Positions 16,036 through 24,048 of a DNA stretch of 60,953 nucleotides are shown here, one piece after another. A program made the translations under genes and the position numbers. The notes below the pieces were generated by a model, which worked only from the letters and a program-made list of their open reading frames with translations, made no database searches and was not told where the DNA came from. Source of the DNA: DASPTT01 sp035623275. GTDB lineage: Bacteria; Actinomycetota; Acidimicrobiia; Acidimicrobiales; UBA8190. The DNA lies in NCBI GenBank assembly GCA_035623275.1, contig DASPTT010000080.1:1-60953 (forward strand). The letters are read 5' to 3'. The first letter of the stretch is position 1, and each line of letters opens with the position of its first letter.

Positions 16036-17445
16036 CTAGAAGAGGCGACGCACGATCCTTTCCTTCAAGGCGGTGTAGGGGGCGTACATCATCGCCAACT
16101 CGAGCCAGGTCGGCCGGTCCATGACCGCCTTGCGGTGACTGAACTCCTCGAAGCCCCACCGGCCGTGATATGCGCCCGTACCCGACGGCCCGACACCGCC
16201 GAACGGGAGCGCGGCAGGAAGGACGTGACTCACCACCTCGTTCACGCAGGCGCCACCCGAGGAGGTCTGCCGGAGGACGTGGTCCGCGGTGCGGCTCGAT
16301 CCGGTGAACACGTACAGGGCCAGCGGCTTGTCGTGGCCGTTCACGTAGGCGATGGCCTCGTCCACGTCGCGCACGGGAAGCACGGGCAGGATCGGGCCGA
16401 AGATCTCCTCCCCCATGACCGCCGCGTCGGGGTCCACACCGGCGAGCACCGTTGGCGCGACGTAGCGGGCGCCGGCGTCGACGTCGCCGCCGCAGGCCAC
16501 CGCCTTGAACCCGCCGGCGGCGAGCAGCCCCTGGAGGCGAAGCGCATGACGCTCGTTGACGATCCGCCCGAAGGAGTCGCTCGTGCGCGGGTCGTCGCCG
16601 TAGCGCTCCCTGATCGTCGACGCGAGCTTGTCCACAAGGGCATCGTGGACCGATTCGTGGGCCAGGACGTAGTCGGGGGCGACGCACGTCTGGCCGGCGT
16701 TGAGGAACTTGCCCCACACGATGCGGCGGGCGGCGCTGTCGAGGTTTGCGTCGCGGTCCACGATCACCGGGCTCTTGCCACCGAGCTCCAGGGTCACCGG
16801 GGTCAGGTGACGGGCCGCCGCCTCGGCGATCTGGCGTCCGACGTGGCCGTTGCCCGTGTAGAAGATGCGATCGAAGCGCTGGGTGAGCAGTGCCTGGGTC
16901 TCCGGGACGCCCCCCTCGACGACGGCGACCGCCTCGGGGTCGACGTGCATGGGGATGTACCTGGCCAAGGCGCCCGACACCGTCGGCGTGACCTCTGAGG
17001 GCTTGACGACCGCGGTGTTGCCGGCCGCGAGGGCCGCGGCCAGGGGCGAGACGAGCAAATGGATGGGGTAGTTCCACGGGGCGATGACCAGCACGGCGCC
17101 CAGGGGCTCGCGCACGATCCGGTTCCGGGTCCCGAGCAGCTGCCAGGGAGGACGGACCCGCTCGTCGCGGGCCCATGATCGCAGGTTCCTGCGCAGCTCG
17201 TTCGCGTCGCGCAGGGTCACCCGAAGATCCGCCATCCACCCCTCGAAGCGCGGGCGACCGAGATCCGCAGCCATGGCGTCGAGGAACGCCTCCTCGTGCT
17301 CCTCGAGCATCTCGACGAGCCCGGCCAGCTGGCGCTGGCGCCATGCGATGTCGCGGGTGCGGCCTGAGTCGAACGTGCTTCGCACACCCTTCACGATGGC
17401 GGCCGCGTGCTCCTGCATCGTGCTCCGGTCCTCGGTGATGGCCAT
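16036..17445 (-). CDS. Aldehyde dehydrogenase (ALDH3-like)
   Basis: 469 aa from the ATG at 17445, which follows GAAGGGAGCTGGCG. NAD(P)-dependent oxidation of aldehydes to acids. PWNYP (123-127), LELGGKSP with E220 and NAGQTCVAPDYV with catalytic C254 are intact. The short length, ERVRPP segment and C-terminal YAPYTALKERIVRRLF place it with the class 3 / fatty-aldehyde type. It follows dprA on the same strand with a 62-base gap; no hydroxylase or alcohol dehydrogenase neighbour hints at the substrate. Confidence 0.92.
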   Translation of the reverse strand: MAITEDRSTMQEHAAAIVKGVRSTFDSGRTRDIAWRQRQLAGLVEMLEEHEEAFLDAMAADLGRPRFEGWMADLRVTLRDANELRRNLRSWARDERVRPPWQLLGTRNRIVREPLGAVLVIAPWNYPIHLLVSPLAAALAAGNTAVVKPSEVTPTVSGALARYIPMHVDPEAVAVVEGGVPETQALLTQRFDRIFYTGNGHVGRQIAEAAARHLTPVTLELGGKSPVIVDRDANLDSAARRIVWGKFLNAGQTCVAPDYVLAHESVHDALVDKLASTIRERYGDDPRTSDSFGRIVNERHALRLQGLLAAGGFKAVACGGDVDAGARYVAPTVLAGVDPDAAVMGEEIFGPILPVLPVRDVDEAIAYVNGHDKPLALYVFTGSSRTADHVLRQTSSGGACVNEVVSHVLPAALPFGGVGPSGTGAYHGRWGFEEFSHRKAVMDRPTWLELAMMYAPYTALKERIVRRLF

Positions 17446-17507
17446 CGCCAGCTCCCTTCGTTCGTCGCACAGCCTCCCCCACTCGAGGGGGCGGGGGCAA
17501 CGCGGGG

Positions 17508-18635
17508 TCACCGGTGCGGCCGGGCCCACCAACCGTGGGCTTCGACGGCTTGACCGGCGTCCGCCAGGCGCTCCAGGGCGAGGGCGACCTCACCCAGCGG
17601 CATGCCCGTCCGCAGGACCACCACGTCGAGACTGACCGGGTCCTGGTCCAGTGCCCGACGGACGGCCAGTTCCTCCGCCGACAGACGAGGGTCCGGGGTC
17701 CGCCCGCGGGCCCGTGTCGCGTCGTCGGCACGTCTCGGCCACGCGACCCCGGAAAGGCCGGCGACCACGGCGCCGAGGAGGTCGAGGACGTCGTCGGCAT
17801 GACGGACCGGGGACGCACCCTCGACGAGCAACGCGTTGGCGCCGGCCGACGCCGGGCTCCGGACCGAGCCGGGCACCGCGGCAACGGGCACCCCACGACG
17901 GCGCGCGGCGCGCACCGTGTGGAGCGCGCCCCCGGTCGCATGCGCCTCCACCACCACGACCACGTGCGCCAGGGCGGCCATGACCCGGTTGCGAACCGCG
18001 AACCACCACCGGGCACCGGCAACGCCGGGAGGGAGCTCGGAGAGCACCACACCGCTCGCCGCCACTTCGCGGCGCAGCGAGAGCTGGGCCGGCGGCGCGG
18101 TGGCGTCGAGCGCCGTCCCGAGCACTGCGATGGCGGGCGCACCGCCGGTCCGCAACGATCCGAGGTGCGCCGCCGAGTCGATGCCCCTGGCCAGGCCCGA
18201 CACGACGCTGACCCCGGCCGACGAAAGCGAGGCACCGACCTCCTCGGCGATCCCCAGCCCGGTGGGCGTAGCGCTGCGGGTACCCACCACCGCCACGCGT
18301 GGCCGGTTCTCGAGCCCATCGAGCTCACCCAGCACGAAGAGCACTGCCGGGGGATCCGGGTCGGCCGCGAGGAAACGCGGGTAGCCGCGCCCGCCCAGGA
18401 TCTTCACCTCGACGGGTGAGCCGGCCCTGGCCCGGAAGGCGCGGACAAGTGCGTCCTCGGTCGCCTTGGACCGCAGCGCGGCGTCAGCGTCGCCAGGATG
18501 CCTTCCGGCGGCGAGGGCCTGCCAGGCCTCGGCCGGCGTGAACCCCCGGAGAAGCGTCCGCAACCTTCCCGGCGACACGCCGAACGACGCGAGTGCCATC
18601 GCATAGGCGTCCTCGGCGTCGGAGGGCTCGTTCAC
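17508..18635 (-). CDS. dprA: DNA processing protein DprA/Smf
   Basis: 375 aa from the GTG at 18635, eight bases after the yifB stop. Order: N-terminal helical (SAM-like) part, Rossmann-like DprA core (VAVVGTRSATPTGLGIAEEV, SGLARGIDSAAHLGSL, AIAVLGTALD, SELPPG, NRVMAALAHVVVVVEA, TVRAARRRGVPVAAVPGSV) and a C-terminal winged-helix region (about 315-375). DprA loads RecA on incoming single-stranded DNA. The pair with yifB is conserved in actinobacteria, most of which are not known to be naturally competent. Confidence 0.93.
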   Translation of the reverse strand: MNEPSDAEDAYAMALASFGVSPGRLRTLLRGFTPAEAWQALAAGRHPGDADAALRSKATEDALVRAFRARAGSPVEVKILGGRGYPRFLAADPDPPAVLFVLGELDGLENRPRVAVVGTRSATPTGLGIAEEVGASLSSAGVSVVSGLARGIDSAAHLGSLRTGGAPAIAVLGTALDATAPPAQLSLRREVAASGVVLSELPPGVAGARWWFAVRNRVMAALAHVVVVVEAHATGGALHTVRAARRRGVPVAAVPGSVRSPASAGANALLVEGASPVRHADDVLDLLGAVVAGLSGVAWPRRADDATRARGRTPDPRLSAEELAVRRALDQDPVSLDVVVLRTGMPLGEVALALERLADAGQAVEAHGWWARPHR

Positions 18636-18643
18636 GACGACCC

Positions 18644-20164
18644 TCAGCCCGAAGCCACGCCTAGGGCACGTCGGGCGGCCCGCAGCTGCAGAGCCTCCGC
18701 GACGTGGCGAGCGCCGATCAGCGGTCCGCATCCGTCGAGATCGGCCACGGTGCGCGCCACCCTCCGGATCCGGTGCAGGCCGCGCGCGGTGAGGATGCCG
18801 CCGCGCAGTCGGCGCTCCAACAGGCTCCTGGCCTCGGACGACAAAGGGGCCAGCTGGTCCAGAAGCGAGCTCGGGATGGCCGCGTTGCAGGACACACCTC
18901 GCCGGCGGGCCAGGACACGGGCCTTGGCGACCCGCTGGGCGACCGGCGCCGACGCCTCCCCCGGCGGGCCGTCGAGAAGCTGGCCGACCTCGGGACGCGC
19001 CAAGGAGACCGCGAGGTCGAATCGGTCGAGCAGCGGTGCCGAGAGTCGTCGCGCGTAACGCGCCCGGGCGACGTCGCTGCAGCGGCACGCACCCTCCACG
19101 CTGCCTTCGCCGCACGGGCAGGGGTTCATAGCGCCGACCAGCAGGAACCGGGAGGGCATGTCGACCGCGGCCCGCGACCGGCGGATGCGTACGACGCCCT
19201 CCTCGAGGGGCTGGCGCAGCAGGTCCAACGTGGCTGCCGCGAATTCGCCGAGCTCGTCGAGGAACAGCACGCCGTTGTGGGCCAGGCTGATCTCGCCCGG
19301 CCGGAGCCATGCGGTTCCCCCACCGATCAGCGACACGTCCGTGGCGCTGTGATGCGGCGCGCGAAATGGAGGGCGGAGGGCGAGGCCGCCGCCATCGAGG
19401 GCAACCCCGGCCGCGGAGTGCACCCTGGTGACCTCCAGCGATTCCGTCGCATCCAGCGGCGGCAGCAATCCGGGAAGTCGGCCGGCGAGCATGGTCTTGC
19501 CCGACCCGGGGGGACCGACGAGGAGCAGGTGATGGCCACCGGCGGCCGCCACCTCCAGGGCTCGCCGGCCCACGGCCTGGCCTCGGACGTCCGCAAGGTC
19601 GGGCACCGGCGCGGGATGCTCGGGCGTGTCGGCCACCGGGGCCGTCGACGGCCACGGTGCCTCGCCGGCCAGGGCTCGCACGACGTCGCCCAGGCTCGCC
19701 ACCGGTCGCGCCCTGTCCCCCACAACCAGCTCGGCCTCCGCACCGCATGCCGCGGGGACGACGACCGCCTCGTGGCCCGCCAGGGCGGCGGCCAGCGACA
19801 CGATCCCGGGAACGGCCCGGACCGACCCGTCGAGGCCCAGCTCGCCGACGAACGCAATCCGTTCCACCGCCTCGGCGCTGACCACCCCGGCGACGACGAG
19901 GACGGCGATCCCGATCGCCAGATCGAGCCCGGCTCCGGCTTTTCGCAAGCCGGACGGTGCCAAGTTGACCGTCAGCCTGCCCGTGGCCCATCGGTAGCCA
20001 CTCGAGAGCACCGCGGCGCGGACCCGGTCGCGTGCCTCGCGGACGGCGGCATCGGGGAGGCCGACGATGGTGAAGCCCGGAAGGCCGGGTGCCAGGTGGA
20101 CCTCGACGTCGATGGAGCGCCCGTCGACGCCGGTCAGCATGGCGGAAGGTATGCGAGCAAGCAC
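18644..20164 (-). CDS. YifB/ComM family Mg-chelatase-like AAA ATPase
   Basis: 506 aa from the GTG at 20164 (an ATG at 20140 would cut into the family's first strand). N-terminal ChlI-type domain (GLPGFTIVGLPDAAVREARD, 27-46), P-loop GPPGSGKT (217-224), Walker B VLFLDELGEF, zinc-like NPCPCGEGSVEGACRC, and the C-terminal LLERRLRGGILTARGLHRI helical part. Homolog ComM is a hexameric helicase that extends heteroduplex during transformation. With dprA downstream it forms the usual DNA-uptake pair. Confidence 0.93.
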   Translation of the reverse strand: MLARIPSAMLTGVDGRSIDVEVHLAPGLPGFTIVGLPDAAVREARDRVRAAVLSSGYRWATGRLTVNLAPSGLRKAGAGLDLAIGIAVLVVAGVVSAEAVERIAFVGELGLDGSVRAVPGIVSLAAALAGHEAVVVPAACGAEAELVVGDRARPVASLGDVVRALAGEAPWPSTAPVADTPEHPAPVPDLADVRGQAVGRRALEVAAAGGHHLLLVGPPGSGKTMLAGRLPGLLPPLDATESLEVTRVHSAAGVALDGGGLALRPPFRAPHHSATDVSLIGGGTAWLRPGEISLAHNGVLFLDELGEFAAATLDLLRQPLEEGVVRIRRSRAAVDMPSRFLLVGAMNPCPCGEGSVEGACRCSDVARARYARRLSAPLLDRFDLAVSLARPEVGQLLDGPPGEASAPVAQRVAKARVLARRRGVSCNAAIPSSLLDQLAPLSSEARSLLERRLRGGILTARGLHRIRRVARTVADLDGCGPLIGARHVAEALQLRAARRALGVASG

Positions 20165-20456
20165 GGCGGACCTCGGCTGGTCGGCGCGTGCGGATGAGGC
20201 ACGACGCCCAGTAACGGGTCGGGCCGCCGGTTGCCCGGCTCCTGACGAACGACGCCAGGGTACGCGAGGGGTGTGACACGGGCGCTGACCAGCGCCAACG
20301 CGGCCGCGCCGAGGAGGGACCGACCCTGGACCGACACGGGGTGGCGCGAGCCGTCGAGCCACCAATTGCGCGTCGCGCTAGCTACGCGCGAACGCGAGGC
20401 GCAATTAGTCCCCGCGCGAACGCCCCGAGACCCCGAGCCAAAGGACGGAAAGGCGT
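20165..20456. other. Intergenic region with inverted and direct repeats
   Basis: 292 bases between yifB and the upstream enoyl-CoA hydratase gene. It holds a 14-bp inverted repeat with one mismatch (arms 20364-20377 and 20393-20406, AATTGCGC at the ends, 15-base loop). An 11-bp direct repeat CGCGCGAACGC lies at 20385-20395 and 20413-20423. The hairpin lies about 50 bases after the hydratase stop and could end that transcript or process it. I see no gene, tRNA or clear promoter in the rest. Confidence 0.6.
20364..20423. repeat. Palindromic element with AATTGCGC ends and an overlapping 11-bp direct repeat
   Basis: Details are in the surrounding intergenic entry. The AATT ends are unusual in this GC-rich sequence. 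One copy only in this window, so whether it is a dispersed repeat is unknown. Confidence 0.55.
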
Positions 20457-21257
20457 CTAGCGGCCGTGGAACTCCGGGTCCCGCTTCTCGGCGAAGGCAC
20501 GCATCGCCTCGGCGGTGTCCTCGCTGTAGAAGTTCACCGTCTGGCAGCGGGCCTCGTCTTCGAGCGCCTGCGCCATCGTCACCAACATCCCGTTGTTGAG
20601 CAGGCGCTTCGTCATCCGCAGCGCCAGCGGCGGGCCGGCCGCGAGCCGTCTGGCCCACCCTTCGACGAACTCGTCGAGGTCGTCGTCGGGCACCACCCGG
20701 TTGACCAGGCCGAAGGCGGCGGCCTCGTCGGCGGACAAGATGTCCGCGAAGTACGCGATCTCCTTCGCCCGGTGCAGCCCGACGAGCCTGGGCAGGAGCC
20801 AGGACGAACCGCCGTCGACCGACAACCCGCGCTTGGCGAAGATCTCGGAGAACCGGGCGGTGTCGGACGCCACGACGAGGTCGCATCCCAGAGCGAGGCT
20901 CATCCCCGCGCCCGCGGCGATCCCCCGCACCTTGGCGATCGTCGGCTTCGGGAGATCGTGCAACGCCAGCATCACCTCGCCGAAGAACTGCATCCGGACC
21001 AGGTGCGGGTCGGACGGGTTGCCGCTCACGCCCTTGGGATCGGCGATGTCGGCGCCCGAGCAGAACGCCCCGCCTGCGCCGGTGACCACGAGGACCCGTG
21101 CGCCAGGATCGTGGGCCACCTGGTCGAAGAGGGCGCGTAGCTCCTGCCACATCAGACCGTTCCCGGCGTTCTTGCGTTCGGGGCGGTTCAGGGTGACCGT
21201 GACCACGCCGCCGTCGGACTCGACCAGGATCGTGTCGGTGCTCACGGCCGCCACCAT
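20457..21257 (-). CDS. Enoyl-CoA hydratase/isomerase family protein (PaaG-like)
   Basis: 266 aa crotonase fold. Oxyanion-hole segments GAGGAFCSGADI and KPTIAKVRGIAAGAGMSLALG are present. The first catalytic Glu of true hydratases is replaced (Ser in GMSLAL). The segment KRGLSVDGGSSWLLPRLVG carries the Asp typical of PaaG-type isomerases, so isomerase or hydratase chemistry on an acyl-CoA is possible. The ATG is preceded by GTGAGGTCGCT, and TAGCGT further up may be its -10. It sits oddly inside a block of information-processing genes. Confidence 0.88.
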   Translation of the reverse strand: MVAAVSTDTILVESDGGVVTVTLNRPERKNAGNGLMWQELRALFDQVAHDPGARVLVVTGAGGAFCSGADIADPKGVSGNPSDPHLVRMQFFGEVMLALHDLPKPTIAKVRGIAAGAGMSLALGCDLVVASDTARFSEIFAKRGLSVDGGSSWLLPRLVGLHRAKEIAYFADILSADEAAAFGLVNRVVPDDDLDEFVEGWARRLAAGPPLALRMTKRLLNNGMLVTMAQALEDEARCQTVNFYSEDTAEAMRAFAEKRDPEFHGR

Positions 21258-21283
21258 AGCGACCTCACACGCTACGGCCCGGG

Positions 21284-21658
21284 TCAGAACGCTTCCTCGA
21301 CCAGGTCGACGACCAGGTCGCCAGCCGGCCCGGCCATCACCCCGGCCACGTCGAAGCGGATCGTCACCATGGTCCGGTCACCCGGAGGCCGGGACGCCAG
21401 CCATCGCGCCGCGAGACGCCGCAGCCGGCGTTGCTTCGAGATGGTGACAGCCTCGAACGGGGAGCCGAACGTGCTGGTCGATCGCGTCTTGACCTCGCAG
21501 ATGGCGACGACGCCGGTGGGCGACAGTGCGACGAGGTCGATCTCGCCGTCCTGGCAGCGCCAGTTGCGGGCAAGGACGAGGTAGCCGGCGCCCTCGTACC
21601 AGCGTGCCACGGCGTCCTCGCCGCGGAGCCCGAGCATGCGCCGCCGATCGGCGCCCAC
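21284..21658 (-). CDS. YraN/UPF0102 family protein, nuclease-like fold
   Basis: 124 aa, GTG start. RGEDAVARWYEGAGYLVLARNWR, then GEIDLVAL and ICEVKTRSTSTFGSP, the E-D-EVK residues of the Holliday-resolvase-like nuclease fold. Function unproven in the family. Lies three bases after the DUF2469 stop. In Mycobacterium the same gene (Rv2898c) is also between DUF2469 and yifB. Confidence 0.9.
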   Translation of the reverse strand: MGADRRRMLGLRGEDAVARWYEGAGYLVLARNWRCQDGEIDLVALSPTGVVAICEVKTRSTSTFGSPFEAVTISKQRRLRRLAARWLASRPPGDRTMVTIRFDVAGVMAGPAGDLVVDLVEEAF

Positions 21659-21661
21659 GGC

Positions 21662-21952
21662 TCAGGTGTCGAGTTCGGGTAGGCGTTCGATGTTCACGTC
21701 GCGGAAGGTGATCACCTTCACGTTCGGAACGAATCGCGCCGGGCGGTACATGTCCCACACCCAGGCATCGGAAAGCTCGAGCTCCACACAGGCCGGCGTG
21801 CCCTCGCGCACCGTCATCTCGACCTCGTTGGCCAGGTAGAACCGGCGCTCCGTCTCCACCACGTACCGGAACAGCGGAAGGACGGTGCGGTACTCCTGGA
21901 CCAGGGCGAGCTCGATCTCGGCTTCGTATCGTTCGAGATCTTCTTCGCTCAT
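21662..21952 (-). CDS. DUF2469 family protein
   Basis: 96 aa. MSEEDLERYEAEIELALVQ, then LFRYVVETERRFYLANEVEM and the end VPNVKVITFRDVNIERLPE are the family blocks (Rv2901c in M. tuberculosis). Function unknown; found almost only in actinobacteria, just downstream of the rplS region. Sixteen bases after the rplS stop. In mycobacteria lepB and rnhB lie between the two genes; here they are absent. Confidence 0.92.
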   Translation of the reverse strand: MSEEDLERYEAEIELALVQEYRTVLPLFRYVVETERRFYLANEVEMTVREGTPACVELELSDAWVWDMYRPARFVPNVKVITFRDVNIERLPELDT

Positions 21953-21968
21953 GGTCGCGACTCCCGCG

Positions 21969-22322
21969 TCACGAGCGTGCGGTGCGCTTCTCCGGGATCT
22001 TGGCCGCCTTGCCGATCCGCCCGCGCAGGTAGTACAGCTTCGCCCGGCGAACGTCACCCCGGCTGACGACCTCGATCTTGGAGATGATCGGCGAGTGCAC
22101 GGGGAAGGTCCGCTCGACGCCGACGCCGAAGCTGACCTTGCGCACGGTGAAGGTCTCTCTGGCACCCGTTCCCTGGCGACGGATGACCGCACCCTGGAAC
22201 ACCTGGATCCGCTCACGGTTGCCCTCGACGACCCGGACGTGGACCTTCAGCGAATCACCGGGCCGGAATTCGGGGACGTCGTCGCGCAGGCTTTCGCGGT
22301 CGACGATGTCGGTCGGGTTCAT
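21969..22322 (-). CDS. rplS: 50S ribosomal protein L19
   Basis: 117 aa from the ATG at 22322. VPEFRPGDSLKVHVRVVEG, RERIQVFQGAVIRRQG, RETFTVRKVSFGVGVERTFP and RRAKLYYLRGRIGKAAKI are L19. An ATG three codons earlier (22331) is possible, but GAAGGG touches that codon while it is nine bases before the one chosen, and the family begins MN-x-x-D. It sits at the 30S-50S interface. A hairpin and a shared ribosomal-gene promoter element lie between it and trmD. Confidence 0.96.
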   Translation of the reverse strand: MNPTDIVDRESLRDDVPEFRPGDSLKVHVRVVEGNRERIQVFQGAVIRRQGTGARETFTVRKVSFGVGVERTFPVHSPIISKIEVVSRGDVRRAKLYYLRGRIGKAAKIPEKRTARS

Positions 22323-22399
22323 GGAGGGCATCCCTTCGCAGCTCGGTCCCCGGGGGCGCCGTCACGGCGGACGCGGCCGCAGGGCGCCCTTCGGAACAC

Positions 22400-22414
22400 G
22401 CCAGGTTAGCCGCT
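22400..22414 (-). promoter_or_regulatory. Likely rplS promoter element (AGCGGCTAACCTGGC)
   Basis: Contains the -10 candidate TAACCT (22403-22408), giving a leader of about 75 bases. The same 15 bases, with one change, precede rpmF (34063-34077). A shorter match, GCTAACCT, precedes rpmB. Confidence 0.5.
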
Positions 22415-22440
22415 GCCTCCTCCAGCGCGCATCTCGCGAA

Positions 22441-22494
22441 GGGTGCGCCACCCTCCGTCACGGTCCCACCGCCGAGATGGGAGGGTCGCGCCCC
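22441..22494 (-). terminator. Hairpin between trmD and rplS
   Basis: Arms 22480-22494 and 22441-22456 (GGAGGGTGGCGCACCC type) pair with about two mismatches around a 23-base loop. It begins at the base after the trmD stop. No T tract follows. It could attenuate read-through, be processed, or take part in ribosomal-protein autoregulation of the rpsP-trmD-rplS operon. Confidence 0.45.
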
Positions 22495-23226
22495 TCAGGG
22501 TTCCGGCCAGCGCTCCAGGAGCTCCCGCTCCTCGGCCGTCAGCCCGCCACGAGCCTCGACGAGATCCGGCCGGCGCTCCATCGTCCGGCGCAGCGCAGTG
22601 GCCCGTCGCCACTCCTCGACCCGACCGTGGTCCCCGCTGCGCAGGACCTCGGGAACCTCCCACCCGCGGAACACCGCGGGTCGGGTGTACTGCGGGTACT
22701 CCAGGAGCCCCTCGGCGAAGCTCTCGTCGACACCCGACTCGGCGTTGCCCATGACGCCGGGGACGAGCCGGGCCACGGCCTCGATCACGACCAGGGCGGC
22801 GAGCTCGCCGCCGGCGAGCACGTAGTCCCCGATCGAGAGCTCGCCGTCCACCAGGTGGTCGGCCACCCGCTGGTCCACCCCTTCGTAGCGTCCGCACAGC
22901 AGCGAGAATCCCCCAGCCGCTCCGACGTTCGCGAGCTCCCGCACGACGCTCTGATCGAGGCGGCGGCCGCCGGGCCCGAGCAGGAACAGGGGCCGTGGCG
23001 GGTTCACCGCCTCGACCGCGCCGAAGACCGGACCCGGCGCGAGGACCATGCCCGCGCCACCGCCGAAGGGGGCGTCGTCGACCGAGCGCCGCGGGTCCTG
23101 CGCGGCCGAACGCAGGTCGTGTACCCGCAGGTCCAGGAGCTCGCCCTGCCTGGCGCGACCGAGCAACGAGCCCGCGCAGAACTGCTCGAGCAGGTCAGGG
23201 AAGATCGTGAAGACGTCGATGCGCAC
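22495..23226 (-). CDS. trmD: tRNA (guanine37-N1)-methyltransferase
   Basis: 243 aa, GTG start. Makes m1G37 in tRNAs reading CNN and CGG codons, preventing +1 frameshifts. MRIDVFTIFPDL, DDAPFGGGAGMVL, LLCGRYEGVDQRV and the knot loop ELSIGDYVLAGGELAALV, which binds SAM, are all present, as is the flexible NAESGVDESFAEGLLEYPQYTRP segment (read in parts). Eleven bases after rimM. Confidence 0.97.
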   Translation of the reverse strand: MRIDVFTIFPDLLEQFCAGSLLGRARQGELLDLRVHDLRSAAQDPRRSVDDAPFGGGAGMVLAPGPVFGAVEAVNPPRPLFLLGPGGRRLDQSVVRELANVGAAGGFSLLCGRYEGVDQRVADHLVDGELSIGDYVLAGGELAALVVIEAVARLVPGVMGNAESGVDESFAEGLLEYPQYTRPAVFRGWEVPEVLRSGDHGRVEEWRRATALRRTMERRPDLVEARGGLTAEERELLERWPEP

Positions 23227-23237
23227 GGCTGGGGCGA

Positions 23238-23690
23238 TCAGTCGAGCAGGCCGGCGGGCACGTCGACCACCAGCCGGCCCGGGGAGTGGTCGACGACGAA
23301 GCGAAGGGGTACGAGCCCACCCCCGTCGAGCTCGAGCAAGTCGCTGGCCGGGCTCTCGAAGACCGCCCGCACCCTGCCGAGGAGCCTGCCGCCCGCGTCG
23401 ACCACGTCCGCACCCACGAGCTCGTGGACCCAGAGCGCACCCGGGTCGTCGATGGGTGCCGCCCGCAGGACGACACCACGCAGCGTCTCGGCCGCCTCGA
23501 CCGTGTCGACACCGGCGAAGTGGACCACCCAGCGCTGCCCGCTGCGCCGGATCCCTTCGATGCGCAACGTGCCCCGGTCGGTGACGAAGGTCGCGCCGAC
23601 CTCGGTCCGTTCCGCCCGGTTGGACATGAAATGGACGACCACGTCGCCGAGCAGCCCGTGGGGCCGGACGATCGCGCCGACGTCGAGCAG
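23238..23690 (-). CDS. rimM: 16S rRNA processing protein RimM, start codon unclear
   Basis: RimM helps mature the 30S head by binding S19. The family start is DVGAIVRPHGLLGDVVV, with the RPHGxxG signature. The C-terminal PRC barrel is seen in LWVHELVGADVVDAGGRLLG and the end PLRFVVDHSPGRLVVDVP. No ATG, GTG or TTG lies in frame between the khpA stop and this signature. The first in-frame GTG (23642) would delete it. I give CTG at 23690 (about 150 aa) as the nearest possible start. The frame is open back through the khpA stop in +1, so a frameshifted KhpA-RimM product or a sequence error must be considered. Confidence 0.85.
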   Translation of the reverse strand: MLDVGAIVRPHGLLGDVVVHFMSNRAERTEVGATFVTDRGTLRIEGIRRSGQRWVVHFAGVDTVEAAETLRGVVLRAAPIDDPGALWVHELVGADVVDAGGRLLGRVRAVFESPASDLLELDGGGLVPLRFVVDHSPGRLVVDVPAGLLD

Positions 23691-23736
23691 CGCGGTGGGC
23701 TCGGCAGGTGCAGCGGCGTCGGCGCCGCCGTCGCCG

Positions 23737-24048
23737 TCAGTCGTCGACGAAGTCGACGTTGGTGTCCACCCCGTCCCGGGAGCCGGCCACGCGCACGAGG
23801 GTGCGGATCGCCTGTGCCACCCTGCCCCGGCGGCCGATCATGCGACCCATGTCGCCAGGCGCCACGTGGATGCGGAATCGCACCGTGCGGCCCGAGTCGT
23901 CTGTCTCGACCACGACGGCGTCAGGTTCGGTGGCGACGGCTCGCGTGATGTAGTCCAACACGGCCCTCGCCGTTCCCCCCTCCACCCGGTTGCCGGCCAT
24001 GTCGTCGACCGGGTCGGGCTCGACCGCCTGGAGATCGCGGTCGGTCAC
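23737..24048 (-). CDS. khpA: KH-domain RNA-binding protein KhpA
   Basis: 103 aa from a GTG overlapping the rpsP stop (GTGA, 24045-24048). A single KH domain with GxxG loop GRRG (72-75) inside DMGRMIGRRGRVAQAIRTL. The first 20 or so residues extend beyond the 75-80 aa typical of the family; the ATG at residue 18 could be an alternative start. KhpA binds small RNAs and mRNAs, often with KhpB. The position between rpsP and rimM is conserved in Gram-positive bacteria. Confidence 0.93.
   Translation of the reverse strand: MTDRDLQAVEPDPVDDMAGNRVEGGTARAVLDYITRAVATEPDAVVVETDDSGRTVRFRIHVAPGDMGRMIGRRGRVAQAIRTLVRVAGSRDGVDTNVDFVDD

Noticed and set aside
20165..20456. A tRNA or small RNA gene in the largest gap
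   Set aside because: The hairpin does not extend to a cloverleaf, no anticodon arm or TTC loop can be found, and no promoter is visible.
20981..21012. Possible loss of function of the enoyl-CoA hydratase because of the missing Glu
   Set aside because: The PaaG-type Asp segment is present, so this is a known variant active site rather than a dead gene.
23238..23642. rimM starting at the GTG at 23642
   Set aside because: This would remove the RPHGxxG signature and first strands that every RimM has, and which are encoded just upstream in the same frame.
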